This document shows, piece after piece, positions 22,171 through 33,500 of a stretch of DNA of 64,000 nucleotides. Source of the stretch: Entoloma clypeatum. Taxonomy: Eukaryota > Basidiomycota > Agaricomycetes > Agaricales > Entolomataceae. Below the pieces are notes generated by a model that saw nothing but the letters and a program-made list of their open reading frames with translations, made no database searches and had not been told where the DNA came from. The DNA lies in the NCBI GenBank assembly GCA_963565915.1, contig OY751488.1, forward strand, positions 4,464,001-4,528,000, in the 5' to 3' direction. The translations under genes were made by a program, and so were the position numbers. The first letter of the stretch is position 1; every line of letters begins with the position of its first letter.

Positions 22171-23569
22171 GGGGTGGATCCCTACAGCACCCCCGAGGAT
22201 GACGACGACGATGTGGTGTCGTCATCATCATCAGCTCCTGCACTCGAAGGAGCCCGCAATCGCGGGTCTTCCCAGATCCAGGAGCTGTTGGTAAATGACA
22301 CGACGGGACAGGTCTACCCGTACCCGTCTGAAGGGGTGGAAACAGGGATGACGACGACACGACAACCCCAGTACCAGCCCTCTCCCTCGCACAGAATGCG
22401 AGGGAGGGGCACTTTATTTAATCTTATGTATTAGTTTACATGCTCCCCCACTCGAAACGCGAGAGGGAGGGGAGCTTTGAATTATGAATTTGATGTATTG
22501 GTTTATCTCAACATGGATGCGACGTGAACACGACGGGTGACCGCGTTTGCATGAGGAATGCCTTGAAAAATCTGTCGAAGTCCAATTCAGACTCAGTAGG
22601 TGTTGCCGAATGCTTTGCCGGACCTGAAATAAGTCACTTATTCGTCAATTATCGTCATTTCGCCGGGGGGGGGGGTCTCAAGGTAGCACTTATTTGTCAC
22701 TTATTTGCTACTTATTATGTCCACTTATTGCTGATTTGGCGGGAAAACACGAATAAGTGATGAATAAGTAAGAAAATAAGTGGCCATTAAGTGGCTACTT
22801 TGAGCGACCCTATTGTATGTAAATCTACTCAGACCATTCAAATCAAGCCCAAGGACTTAATAAGGTGAATAGAAGCAAAATAGGTCGAAAATTTGACCAA
22901 AAAATTTTGTTTCAGCTTTGGATTCTCCTCATTCAGGGGACCTCACAGCATATCTGTTTTTCAAATTTGGTGCATTCATTATGGAGATATAACACTTTTA
23001 CTGAAATATGCACATTTCATCATTTCTATCTTATCTAGAGATCTAAAAATTATACAAGGTGTTTCAGAAGGTGAATACATATATATTGATGAGTTCTATC
23101 ATGTTAAACTATTATTAGATCATGAGGAAGGCACCGCTCGCACCTGCGCGATGCATTTGCATATTGTTTACTGTTGTTTGGTGTAAAGCGTCACATCGCT
23201 ATATGCTCAAATCTGTGGGGAAAATTCATGAAATAAATACATATTTATTAACATATGATACTCTGGTACATAATTGATATAGTCTGTAAGCTTACTTCCT
23301 CCTGTGTAGCCATATTAAGGAGAAATGCGATGTTTTTTTGAGTTTGTTTACATATATTTGATGTGTGCGTGTTGTGCATCATCCAATGTTGAATCGACGC
23401 ATCCACCCATTGCTCGCTCCACAATGAGAGGCACACAGATATAACAAAAATAACACAGTAATAATAGTACAGATACAACAAAAATAGCACTGTAAACACA
23501 GATACAAAAAAATAACACTGTAATCATATGTTTTAGCTATGTTTTCAGAGGTCTTTACACTCCCCCACA

Positions 23570-23790
23570 TCTTCTAGCGGATTGCGAAATTCCGGCAGGA
23601 ATCCATTCAGATTCCTGTCGGAATTTCGGCTCTGTAGATGACAGAAAATGGCTGTAAATAGTTAGAAAAATTCCGATTGGAATCATCAGAATCCCAGCGG
23701 AATGTCATTCCGACAGGAATCCCAGCTTTGGAATGGTTGAATTCCGACAGAGTCCACAGAAATTCCACTGACTTCCTGAGGACTTATGCA
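23570..23790. repeat. left subterminal ATTCC...GGAAT repeats
   Basis: At least five copies, for example ATTCCGGCAGGAAT, GATTCCTGTCGGAAT, ATTCCGATTGGAAT and ATTCCGACAGGAAT. Equivalent copies such as GATTCCTATCGGAAT, GATTCCGATCAGATTCC and GATTCCAATCGGAAT lie at 36131-36390 on the other side. Paired subterminal palindromic motifs are usual transposase-binding sites; that role is inferred here. Confidence 0.75.
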
Positions 23791-23952
23791 GCAGAATTCC
23801 GAAGCATGGTAACATGATGTGGTGGTGGTCACGTGCTTAGTCACGTGACTTATCTCCCATCTCATCAATCAGCAAACCTCCTCGACCTCGACCACACTGT
23901 CGCCCAGCAACCCAGCAAAACCAGAAACCCAGAAAAACCCAACAAAACCACG

Positions 23953-26598
23953 ATGACGACAACCCGCAAAGTCGCTGCTGCCACTGCCGCCGTCGCTGCC
24001 GCTGCCGCTGAACTCCCGACCACGAGGAGCGGCAACATCCGCATGACGCCCGCTCTGCCTTCGTCCCGTGGTCGCAAGCGTGCCATGTCAGCGAATGACA
24101 AGGACAATGATGCCCGCAAACACGTCAAAGCCGCCACCGCCACCCAGCCAAAGAAGGCCACGAAGAAGGCCATGGCGAGCAAGCCCGCGGCAGGGTGCAT
24201 ATCTGACCACCCCGTTACTCACTGCCCGCCTGCAGCACCACAGACAAGGCCGGCCCCACCGGTAAAAAGACCAGCACCGCTGGCAAAAAGACCCGCAAGG
24301 GCAAGGCCGCCGCCGCTACGAGTGCCGCCAAGCCCCACCTCACGAAGTGGGGTTTTTTTTTCTTTTTTCTTTCTTTATTCTCACAAAAACAGCGCCTCCA
24401 GGACGGAGCGGTAGCTCAAGGCCCTCGGCATCCCGATTACACCGCCCCGGCACGCCCCTGCCGCTGTCTCAACACCTGCAGCGTCAAAGCCGGGGGGCAC
24501 GGGTCGTGCCCGCCAGCCGGCACCCCCAACTGCCAGTGACAGCGAAGAGGAGGGGAATGAGAAAGGAGACGAGGAGGGTGAGGATGAGGAAGGGGGTGAG
24601 GATGAGGGGGGTGAGGACGGGAGCGTGGCGTGGACGACAAGGACAAGGAAGAGGAAGAGGAGGAGGAAGAAGAGGAGGACAAGGAAGGGGGGGAGGAGGA
24701 GGAGGAGGAGGAAGAAGAGGATGGGGAGGATGCACAGGGGGATGGGGACGCCCTGGTCAAGGACAACAACGGCGGCAATGGCGCAAGTGATGGGCATGAT
24801 ACCGTCCCCTTCCCTGCCCCCTCCACCATGGCCTCTCGCCCCCCCTCCACCTCCCGCCCCATCTCTCGCGCCATCTCCTGTGCGCCGTCTCCTGCCCCCA
24901 GCAGCGGTGCACATGTCATCTCCCACACGCCGTCTCTTGCCCCTGGTGGTGTTACCCCTCATGGGATGTCTCGTGCACCCTCTCGCGCAACCTCTCCCAC
25001 CTGTGGTGTGAGCCCCGGTGCCACCTCTTGTGTCCCATCTCGCGCCACCTCTTGTGTCCCGTCTCGTGTGGCCTCTCGTGTCCCATCTCGTGTGGCCTCT
25101 CGTGCCAGTTCTGTGCACCCCTCTTGTGCCGGTTCCGTGCATCCCTCTCGCGCTGCCTCCGTGCTCCCTTCTCGTGCCACCTCGCCTGATCAAGAGATGG
25201 CTGACGTTTTTAGTACTAATTGTAAGATTTTATTTTATTTCCTCCCTTGATTTGATTCTGACATATGTTTAGCTTCTGTTTCTTTAGATCAATCTGTGGT
25301 GGTCTTGCCTCTGTTCTCTGGTCTTGGGGAGGCTTTGCCCCCGTCTCTTAATTCTTGCTTTTCTGGGGAGGCTGTACCCCCTTTTGTTTTTGCTTCCGGG
25401 AATGCTGTACCCCCATCGTCTGAAATTGTAGACCCACGTACCCCACCTAAGCATAGTTTAGATGTAGTAATGCAATCTCCTGGTAGTGCTGAGCACCAGG
25501 ATATTGACATGTCTCCTCGTGCAAACTTGCACCCTCTGCAAGGTGCTTCGCGCACTGAGGGTGGTTGCATTCATGGTCAGGCATTGGGTAACACTATGAA
25601 CCATGCTGATTTCGAATACAACCAATCTACTACTGCACCATCCAATGTCAAGGGTACTGTACATGTGTACAAGTCTAAGGAATCTGAACGTAGCAATCCG
25701 AGGGCTATGAAGTCTTCAATGACTATTCAAATTCCTGTAAACAGTTCTCTTGGTCCCGTTCTTCACAAACTGGGCAATTTATACTCACCTGTGAAGAATG
25801 AAAATCATAGGATCTATGTGTACACAAATGAGGAGACTTGGGACATAAAGGGTCGCTATACTGCTGCACTCTTGGATGACGATACAGTGGATTGGAAGTT
25901 TAATGATAATGGATATGTTTTACATCTTTTTGTGAGTTTTACTATTCATATTGATTGAAGTATATCTCTGATACAAATACTTTTAGGCTGAATCATCTGA
26001 ATCATCTATCTCTACACAAATTCCAACATCTTCTACTATCCCCCCTCTCATGACTGAACCTTCTGTATCCAACGACACATCTGAATCTCATGGACTTTCT
26101 CTTTTCACCTCTGTTCAACAATCTATGATTGAACAGTTGAAGATTGAGTCTATCTATTTGGATCGCAAAAATCATACTTTGCGCTATGTATATTTGAAAT
26201 ATCAAGAATTTTGTCGTGCTCAGGCTCTGCTGAATGAAATGCAGAACAATCTAACTTGGAAAGGTGCTGGTAAACAGAGTGATTTGAGAGGCATCTTTGC
26301 TTCTTTATCCTATTTCTATTCCAATTATGAACCCTTCAAATTTGTTGCAAAATATCCATCTCTGGTAGACTGGTTGGAGAACACTGAAGGCCGTCTATCT
26401 GACGATGAGATCTGGGGATTTTCTGAGGATTATAATCTTGGATCTGCGAAGAAGTTTCTGCATCAGCAAGGAATTGAAGTCTAAGATTGATGAAAAGGCT
26501 GAAGAAGTGGAGAAACAGTCTAAAAAGAAGGGAAAGTCTAAGCCAGCTGTGGAAAAGCAGAGTTCTGCTGCTGAAGGGAAAAAGTCTAAGGTGGTCAA
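23953..26598 (+). pseudogene. multi-exon low-complexity cargo gene of the KDZ-like element, unknown function
   Basis: Start ATG at 23953. Introns fit at 24195-24235, 24347-24392, 25222-25272 and 25932-25986. The N-terminal part is Ala/Lys-rich and basic, followed by an acidic Glu/Asp tract (about 24540-24760), then many SRAPSRATS-like Ser/Arg/Pro repeats. The C-terminal part is ordinary protein text with a conserved-looking helical region ending YPSLVDWLENTEG...DEIWGFSEDYN and a Lys-rich tail. It has a TAG at 24412-24414 (CAG context), a frameshift near 24625 and another near 26475, and is cut by gypsy-3b at 26599. It resembles uncharacterised agaricomycete proteins; I cannot assign a function. 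It is not a transposase by any motif I see. Confidence 0.55.
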
Positions 26599-27035
26599 TG
26601 TAAGGGCAACCACTTTCACTTTTTACTTTTTCTTTCCTTTCTTCCTTTCCTTTCTACATATTCCACCATCTCCGACGTCCTCCGATCGTATCCGCTGTCT
26701 CCGACATCTTATCCGCCTCTCCACATCTGACGACTCCGCCCCCATCCGCTACTCTGCACGTCGGATTGCAGGTACTATCATTCATCTTGTTTCCATTCAT
26801 CCTTCATCGCTACTCCCGATCATTGCTCATCATTCATGTGTCTCGTTTTATCTCTTATTTCATATCTCATTTTACTATTTATCTCGCTAGCTTGTAGGGG
26901 AATCCTTAGAACTTTCTCTTCGGATCTCCCTTGCAAGGTGTGTGTTGTATTACTTATCAGACTGCTCAATCTAAACTTCGGATCTCCCTTGCAAGTATCT
27001 GAGTTTGAGCCTTGGATCGTAAGGTCGCCCTTACA
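26599..27035 (+). repeat. 5' LTR of gypsy-3b
   Basis: 437 bp from TGTAAGGGCAACC to GGTCGCCCTTACA, the same termini as the gypsy-3 LTRs. TATA-like TATTTAT at 26876-26882 lies 32 bp before AGAACTTTCT (26908-26917), which is complementary to AGAAAGTTCT at 27038-27047. Confidence 0.88.
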
Positions 27036-27082
27036 GTAGAAAGTTCTCTTCTAATTGGACCGGGTCCGATTGCATCGTTGTC

Positions 27083-28339
27083 ATGATTCCGCGCTTCGGA
27101 GCAGCTTCGTCCGCGTCTGACTCTGATACATCTCACACCCCTTCCAGTTCTTCTAATTACCTCTCCGTAACTGCTGATTCTGCTCCGCGCATAGTAATGG
27201 ATGACCCCAATCGCCTTGAACAGCTCGAGCACGAGTTCCAGGAACAACGTCAAACTCTCGCTGATATCTCGACTCAACTTGACCAACTCCTCCTCGCCTT
27301 CAACGCAATTCCTGCCCCAGCTCCGCCACCTATCCCACCTGCTATTATACCCGCTCCACTCGCTCTGGCCAATCCGGGCGTGCATCGAGCAAAACCTGCC
27401 AATCTGTCGGACTTCGATGGATCACGCGCAAATGGCTGGACCTTTCTCAACTCCTGTGAATTGTTTATGGGGCTGGCCCCGGAACAGTTTGCAGACGACC
27501 ACGCTAAAATTTATTGGGCTTTATCTTTCATGAAGAGTGGACGTGCAGCACACTTTGCAGATCGCATTATCCGACAGAAGCGGAGGACCGGTGCTCCGCC
27601 TTATCGGACTTGGGTGGACTTCTGTGCAGTCTTTACAGCGGAGTTCACTCTGAAGAATGAGGAACAGGACGCGAGACTGATCCTCGAAGGAGAATCCTAT
27701 TATCAAGGTCAATGGGATGTCGAGACCTATATTGACGAGTTCAAAGACTACATTGACAAAGCGGGATATCAGGAGGATACCAACATCGTACTCAAATTCC
27801 GCCATGGTCTCCATTCCGACATTCAGAACGAGATTGCCACCCTGACCCACGGACGGCCTGCCGATGACAACCCTGATGAGTGGTACTCTGCAGCACGAGT
27901 CAATGACGACAATAGAATTGCCAACAAAGCCTTGAAAGCCACTGCTCCGACCTGCACCTCCGCCTTCCGCAACGTTGTCAGACCAAGAGTACCTGGCACC
28001 TCAGTATTCCCTTGCCCCTACATTCCATTCACTCCGCATACAGCTCTGCTCGCATCCGCATCCGCTCCGCTGACAAGGGACCCCAATGCAATGGACATTG
28101 ATACTTCACACATCAAAGGCAAGAATGCCAATGCATGCTTCAGATGTAACAAAACGGGTCACTTTAGTCGTGAATGCCCCCTTCGCTTCGATGTTCGCTT
28201 CATGACAATGGAGGAGCAGGACGAGTTTGTTATGGAACAACTCGTGGTCAAGGACGCAGCGGAAGGCAACTCCGTTCTGCCCACGGAGTCTGCGGAGTCG
28301 GAGGAAGGACAGGAGGATTTTCCTCCCCACAGCGAGTGA
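27083..28339 (+). CDS. gypsy-3b Gag, intact
   Basis: ATG at 27083 opens a 418-codon frame ending TGA at 28337-28339. It has an N-terminal Ser/Thr-rich part, a helical segment with Leu repeats (about residues 40-75), a proline-rich linker, a capsid-like domain (ANPGVHRAKPANLSDFDG, FLNSCELFMGLAPEQFADDH, DARLILEGESYYQG) and a single CCHC knuckle CFRCNKTGHFSREC near residue 350, then an acidic tail. No stop or frameshift, which contrasts with the ruined gag of gypsy-3. It serves as the reference for reading mutations in 15304-17292. Confidence 0.92.
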   Translation: MIPRFGAASSASDSDTSHTPSSSSNYLSVTADSAPRIVMDDPNRLEQLEHEFQEQRQTLADISTQLDQLLLAFNAIPAPAPPPIPPAIIPAPLALANPGVHRAKPANLSDFDGSRANGWTFLNSCELFMGLAPEQFADDHAKIYWALSFMKSGRAAHFADRIIRQKRRTGAPPYRTWVDFCAVFTAEFTLKNEEQDARLILEGESYYQGQWDVETYIDEFKDYIDKAGYQEDTNIVLKFRHGLHSDIQNEIATLTHGRPADDNPDEWYSAARVNDDNRIANKALKATAPTCTSAFRNVVRPRVPGTSVFPCPYIPFTPHTALLASASAPLTRDPNAMDIDTSHIKGKNANACFRCNKTGHFSRECPLRFDVRFMTMEEQDEFVMEQLVVKDAAEGNSVLPTESAESEEGQEDFPPHSE

Positions 28340-28492
28340 ACAGTGCGCCCTCATTGTCTGCTAAAAATCGTTATGCTGTCTTATTTATGGAACAATATGA
28401 TCCTATGACCACCATAAGTGGTACCCAATCCGGTACATGTGTCACCGCCACCTCAGATGACCAGTGCATGCCCCTCCATCTGTCATCCCTTG

Positions 28493-28894
28493 TGTTACGG
28501 ACTCTATGGTATGAGGACCACGTCATATCTTTTACCTATCGGCCCGACTCGGTGCCCTCTTACGAACTCACTATGTCTAACGTCTACTTTCGCAACCTTT
28601 GATTCCCAGTCTGACTCATTACATTACTTTGTCATCCCCTTTAGTATACTTCGCTCCCGCGCTGACTCGCTTTCCGCAGTCAGCTTACTCACTGTACATA
28701 GCTTTCCGCAGTCGCCTTACTCATGCGCACTGCCTTCCACAGTACTGACTCATCTGCTATTGCCTATAGTCAGTACCTATATAAACCTCTTGTACTATAG
28801 TAGATTCCTTAGATTTAGCAATCACTTTGCTCTTTGCCTTTCCACTTTCCTGCATACTCTGCCCGAACCTTGGAACGGTTTGTTAAGCATAACA
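28493..28894 (+). repeat. 5' LTR of gypsy-2b
   Basis: 402 bp, TGTTACGGACTCTATGG to AAGCATAACA. TATA box TATATAAA at 28778-28785; AGATTTAGCAA at 28811-28821 is complementary to TTGCTAAATCT at 28897-28907, 2 nt past the LTR end. It differs from the gypsy-2a LTR in its first part, so the two copies belong to different subfamilies. Confidence 0.93.
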
Positions 28895-29279
28895 AGTTGC
28901 TAAATCTCGTTAGGTTCGCCCAGAGCGAAGAGGGCAACTACCAGACGAGTCAAGACGTCGCGCTTCTTTGAAGACTTCACCAGTAACCCATTCAGCACGC
29001 CAGAAGCCTGACAGGAGGAGCTAAGTCCTCGAGACAGTATCGATTTTACACTCATCCAGCAGTACATCGAATCGGAGATCTGTCGCATCCTACAGCAGGT
29101 GCTTGACAAAGAACTAGACAACGACGAGCATCGCCCCCACGGCGAGATAGCAGAGAGCATCCATCTTGCTCGGCAACACCAGATCGCGCGTTACAACGCC
29201 TGACAGAACGAACTCGAAAGCTTTCGCGTTCAAGAAGGACCTCAGACAGGTCGGATCACAGAGATCAGAGAGTTTATCG

Positions 29280-29337
29280 GTGTCCAGACAACCGTTATCA
29301 GAAGATTGATTAGGACGCTCACATCGAGACATCCCAG
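29280..29337 (+). other. 58-nt candidate spliceosomal intron in the gypsy-2b leader
   Basis: Starts GTGTCC, ends CCCAG and has CTCAC about 17 nt before the 3' end as a candidate branch site. Exactly this block is absent from gypsy-2a: removing it from 2b gives ATCG|AGCC, the sequence seen in 2a near 6610. Because 58 is not a multiple of 3, the reading frame upstream of gag is continuous only after removal. Confidence 0.7.
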
Positions 29338-29464
29338 AGCCACATCATCACGTCTTACTCAAAGCAGCAGATCTACGCCCACTTCACCACTGAAGAACAA
29401 CAGACCAAGTACAACCGCTGGGCACGAAACAAGAGACTTGACCCCTTCTCGCGACCAACAGACG

Positions 29465-30552
29465 TGCAGGAACAGAGATTCCTTAGAGATTTACAGAGGA
29501 AATACTCTGAACGTTTTGCCACCGATTCCGCCGACGAGTCCCCTGACGAATTTACTTTTGACTCCGCGCAGTCAGATATCGAACAGACGCCTAGAACAGG
29601 GACTCATTTTCAATCCTTACCTGTATCCCAAACCCCATCTTCATCCCAACAACCCGACCCCTCTTCTCCTCCGCAGACTCTAGACATGGCAGAAGCCCCG
29701 GCTGTACAAACAATGGATACATCCAAGATCATCAAGGATCCTGGGATGTTCAAGGACAGATACACCTTTGACGAGTGGTGGAAAGCCACCAAACTATACA
29801 TCAGGTTCCAAAAGAGCCTCACAGATGATCAGAAGATTCTTGCGGTGCTATCCCGCATGATGGAAGGGTCCAGCAGACACTGGGCCAGTAACAAGTTAGA
29901 CGCTCTTGCCGTTGACAACGAGAACATCACCTGGCTAGGTTTTTCCGATGATATCGCCACGTGATTCTCCATCGCCAACAAGTCGGTCGCTGCTAAAGCA
30001 AGACTCGAAGTCCTGAAACAAGAGAAACGTACCGTTGATGAATTCTTGGATGAATTCGAAGAACTCTTGAAACTGTCAAACCTTGGCAAAGAAACTGGGA
30101 AATACATCCTAGAGAAAAACGCCAACCGCAGAATCTCTGAACAAGTGGCTAGCGATGGCAAGACATACACCGATTATGCAAAGGAGATCCGAAACAAGGG
30201 ACGACAGATGGAAGGACACGCACTGGTCATCCGAGGTGGCGGCGACATGCGCACCAGATTGGGTACCACTTATGGTGGTCAGGGCAAGGCCATGGAGATC
30301 AACAAAGCAGGAGTAGCCCGTTGCTACAACTGTCAACGCTTCGGTCATCTGGCTAAAGACTGTAGCGCTCCAAAAAAGAAAGATGGTCGCAAGTGTTTCA
30401 ACTGTGACCTAGAAGGCCATATCGCATGCAACTGCCGCAAGCCGAAGAAGAACTCCGGAAGGGTTAGGAAGGTGGCCGAGAAAGATGCCGAGAATGATGA
30501 AACCACAATCTTAGAAGCTGACGAGAAGGATTTTCCCGAAGGGTCCAATTAA
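29465..30552 (+). pseudogene. gypsy-2b gag
   Basis: Corresponds to gypsy-2a gag with ATG at 29686. One TGA at 29962-29964 (CGA in 2a) interrupts the capsid region. Knuckles CYNCQRFGHLAKDC and CFNCDLEGHIACNC are intact. The frame ends TAA at 30550-30552. The pol frame opens at 30522, giving a 31-nt overlap in the -1 frame around GGATTTTCCCG. The frame upstream of the ATG is open and in phase from about 29420, but a 5-nt loss relative to 2a breaks it near 29372. Confidence 0.85.
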
Positions 30553-33500
30553 ACGAGGCTAAGTCGCAACCCTTATCTATTAAACGGACTTGCTTGCCTT
30601 GTATGACTGCAGACAATAGAACCTATGTCATCCCTGCCAAGCGAGCCGCTGCGTCGACTAAGATTGTGAAGGGAGATAAACCTCCAAAAAGACGAGAAAT
30701 CAGGCTGTTAGCTCAGCTCAGGACACGACGAGGGCCAAAGGTTATCCGACCTGAGGTTGACAGCGGATGTGAACGCACATGCATCCATCCCAGAATAGTA
30801 CGTGAACAGAACCTCCCCACGCGAGGAATACCGCCCATAGCAATTCTAAATGCGGATGGATCACCAAATCGACAACAGAAGGCAAGCCAACTTGCCGAAG
30901 TCAAACTAGATTTGGGAGCACATCAGGAAACCATGGAAGCAATGGTACTGGACATTGGGAGAACGGACATGCTCTTGGGACATGACTGGTTGGTACACCA
31001 CAACCCCACAATCAATTGGACAACCAGCGCGGTAACATTTAACCAGTGCCCAACAACATGTCGAACCAAACACTCGGATTTCAGGATTAACCTTAATGGT
31101 CGCAAACACCGGGTTCGCATGGTTGAGGTGCGCAACAAAGATGCACCCAAAAAGTCGGATCAGAAATGGAAGCCTGGAGACCCTATTTTGGAAGCTGTCA
31201 CTCCCACACCACCTCCCACAACCAAACGACCCTCGTATGTTGAACGATTCGCTCATCTCTTCGAAAAAGAAAACTTTGATAAGATCCCAAAGGAGAGGGA
31301 ATGGGACCATGGTATTGAACTTACACCGGACGCACCAAAGGAACTAGGGGGAAATACATATCCTATGATGCAAAAGGAACAAGAGGAATTGGACGCATTC
31401 ATTGACGAGGGTCTAGCAACAGGAAAGATCCGCCCATCCAAATCCCCTTATGTCTCCCCTTGCTTCTTCATCAACAAGAAGGATGGCTCCAAACAATTGG
31501 TACAAGATTACTGCATGGTCAATAAATTCACGGTCAAAGACAAGTTCCCACTCCCATGAATATCCGATCTCTTGGACATACTGAAAGATGCGGTCTACTT
31601 CAATAAAATGGACATCATGTGGGGCTATAACAATGTCCGGATTAATGAGGGCGATGAATGGAAAGCTGCCTTCCTCACCAGTTGAGGATTGTTTGAACCA
31701 TTGGTCATGTTTTTCGGTCTTTGCAACTCCCCGGGAATGTTCTCTCGAATGATGGCTAGTCTATTCCGGGACCAGATCCGCCGACGTATCTGTGTGATCT
31801 ACATGGATAACATCGTGGTTATCAGTAAAACCAAGGAAGAACTCGCGTGAAACACCAAAGAAATCCTACAGATCCTATCGGACAATGATTTGTTGCTAAA
31901 GGAGAAGAAGTGTTTATGGGAAGTAACGAAATGTCCTATATTGGGATATGTGGTTGGTGAGGGACGTGTTGAGATGGAAACTGAGAAGGTGGATACAATT
32001 CGAAACTGGCGAGCACCCACATCAAAAAAGGAAGTTCAGAAGTTCCTTGGATTTGCTAACTTCTATCAACGTTTTATTGAAGGGTACTCAAACATCGCGA
32101 AACCTCTCACCGCGCTCACAGGCGGTACGGCATTTACTTGGGGACCAACAGAGCAGCAAGCTTTTGAAGGTCTCATACGGGCAATTACATCGGCACCAGT
32201 CTTGGCATTACCGAAACCAGAGGGACAGTTCAGGGTTGAAACCGATGCATCGGGCTATGCAATTGGAGCAGTACTCTCTCAGAAGCAAGACGACAAATGG
32301 CACCCCATCACGTTCTTGTCGCGGACCATGTCCGCGGCCGAACAGAATTACGAGATATATGACAAGGAACTCCTGGCGGTCGTGGAAGCATTAAAAGATT
32401 GGAGACACTATCTGCTCGAAGCCAGGGAATGTTTCGAAATCTTGACCGATCACAAGAACCTGGAATATTTCCGTCGTCCTCAGGACCTGAATCAACAACA
32501 GCGACGCTGGAAAATGAAGCTACAAGACTACGACTTCAAATTATGGCATGTGCCCGGCAAGACCAATGCGAAAGCGGACATCCTGTCACACTTACCCTGG
32601 TATGAAGCAGAACTCGAACCACAGGACAGTGACCAAATGCTCAAGGAGGGACTATTCTTGAAATGGTTGGAATCAGAAGATGTGGTACAAATGGAGATGT
32701 TCACAGAGGAACAATTCTTTGAAGGGGGTGAGACATCTGATTCCATCAAAATTGGAAACATCACAACCATCGAAAACCCATGGATCGCACGCATCAAGGC
32801 TTCGAACTGCATGGAGACAGAAGTAGCGCAGGGCCTAAAAAAGAATCCTCATTGGTATCAACAGGAGAATGGGATCACCTATGCAGGAGAACGAGTCTAT
32901 GTCCTGCCAGATCCACAATTACGACAAGAATTGATGTTTGAGTCACATGATGCACCAGTGGCTGGACATCCAGGACAGTACCGGACACATGAACTCCTCA
33001 CTCGCACCTACTGGTGGCCTACCATACTACATGATGTGAAGAAGTACGTGAAGGGTTGCAACACTTGTCAATGCAACAAGATTAACCAACAAAAGCGACA
33101 TGCTCCGCTACATCCCCATGCAGCACCAAGTCACCCATGGGAAGACATAGGAATCGACATCGTGGGACCGATACCAGAATCTGATGGAAAAAACGCAATT
33201 CTGGTCATCACGGATAGACATTCGAAGATGCTTCACCTTATTCCGACAACCGTGGAACTATCAGCTGAAGGATTAGCCAAGATCTATCGGGATCAGATAT
33301 GGAAGCTTCATGGGATCCCCAAGAAGATCATCAGCGATAGGGGACCGCAGTTCGCCGCGAAGTTCATGGAGATACTCTGCCGCATGCTAGGGATCAAGAG
33401 GAACCTGTCCACCGCATACCATCCACAGACGGATGGACAAGCCGAACGATCGCATCAGGAAACAGAAGTGTTCTTACGAAACTTTGTTAACCATCTGCAA

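Larger units (their letters stand above)
20738..22811. mobile_element. 2.07-kb TIR element with 3-bp target duplication, inserted in hAT copy B
   Basis: Copy A has the empty site (around 918-926): comparison places the insertion between 20737 and 22812 with the duplication ATT (20735-20737, 22812-22814). Terminal repeats AGTGTCGTTCAAAG and AGGGTCGCTCAAAG match at 12 of 14 positions and stay similar for about 35 bp. Many CACTTATT/AATAAGTG copies crowd both ends. No transposase seen, so it is non-autonomous. The 3-bp duplication suggests PIF/Harbinger-like or CACTA-like (Plavaka-type) machinery; the superfamily is not settled. Confidence 0.8.
26599..28492 (+). mobile_element. gypsy-3b: 5' LTR and gag of a gypsy-3 relative, 3' end lost
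   Basis: LTR 26599-27035 followed by primer site and an intact gag, then abruptly by the gypsy-2b LTR at 28493. No pol, no 3' LTR and no return to KDZ-gene sequence in frame after gypsy-2b. The element was therefore truncated by the event that placed gypsy-2b here. Confidence 0.88.

Noticed and set aside
20738..22811. Helitron interpretation of the 2.07-kb insertion
   Set aside because: There are clear terminal inverted repeats and a 3-bp duplication, which Helitrons lack.
24331..24360. Hairpin CCCCAC...GTGGGG followed by nine T, like a transcription terminator
   Set aside because: The T run lies at the start of a good intron (24347-24392) of the cargo gene, and such terminators are not expected for RNA polymerase II genes.
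24381..25193. 270-codon minus-strand frame opposite the cargo gene
   Set aside because: Antisense of the acidic and Ser-Arg-Pro repeats; no introns or motif.
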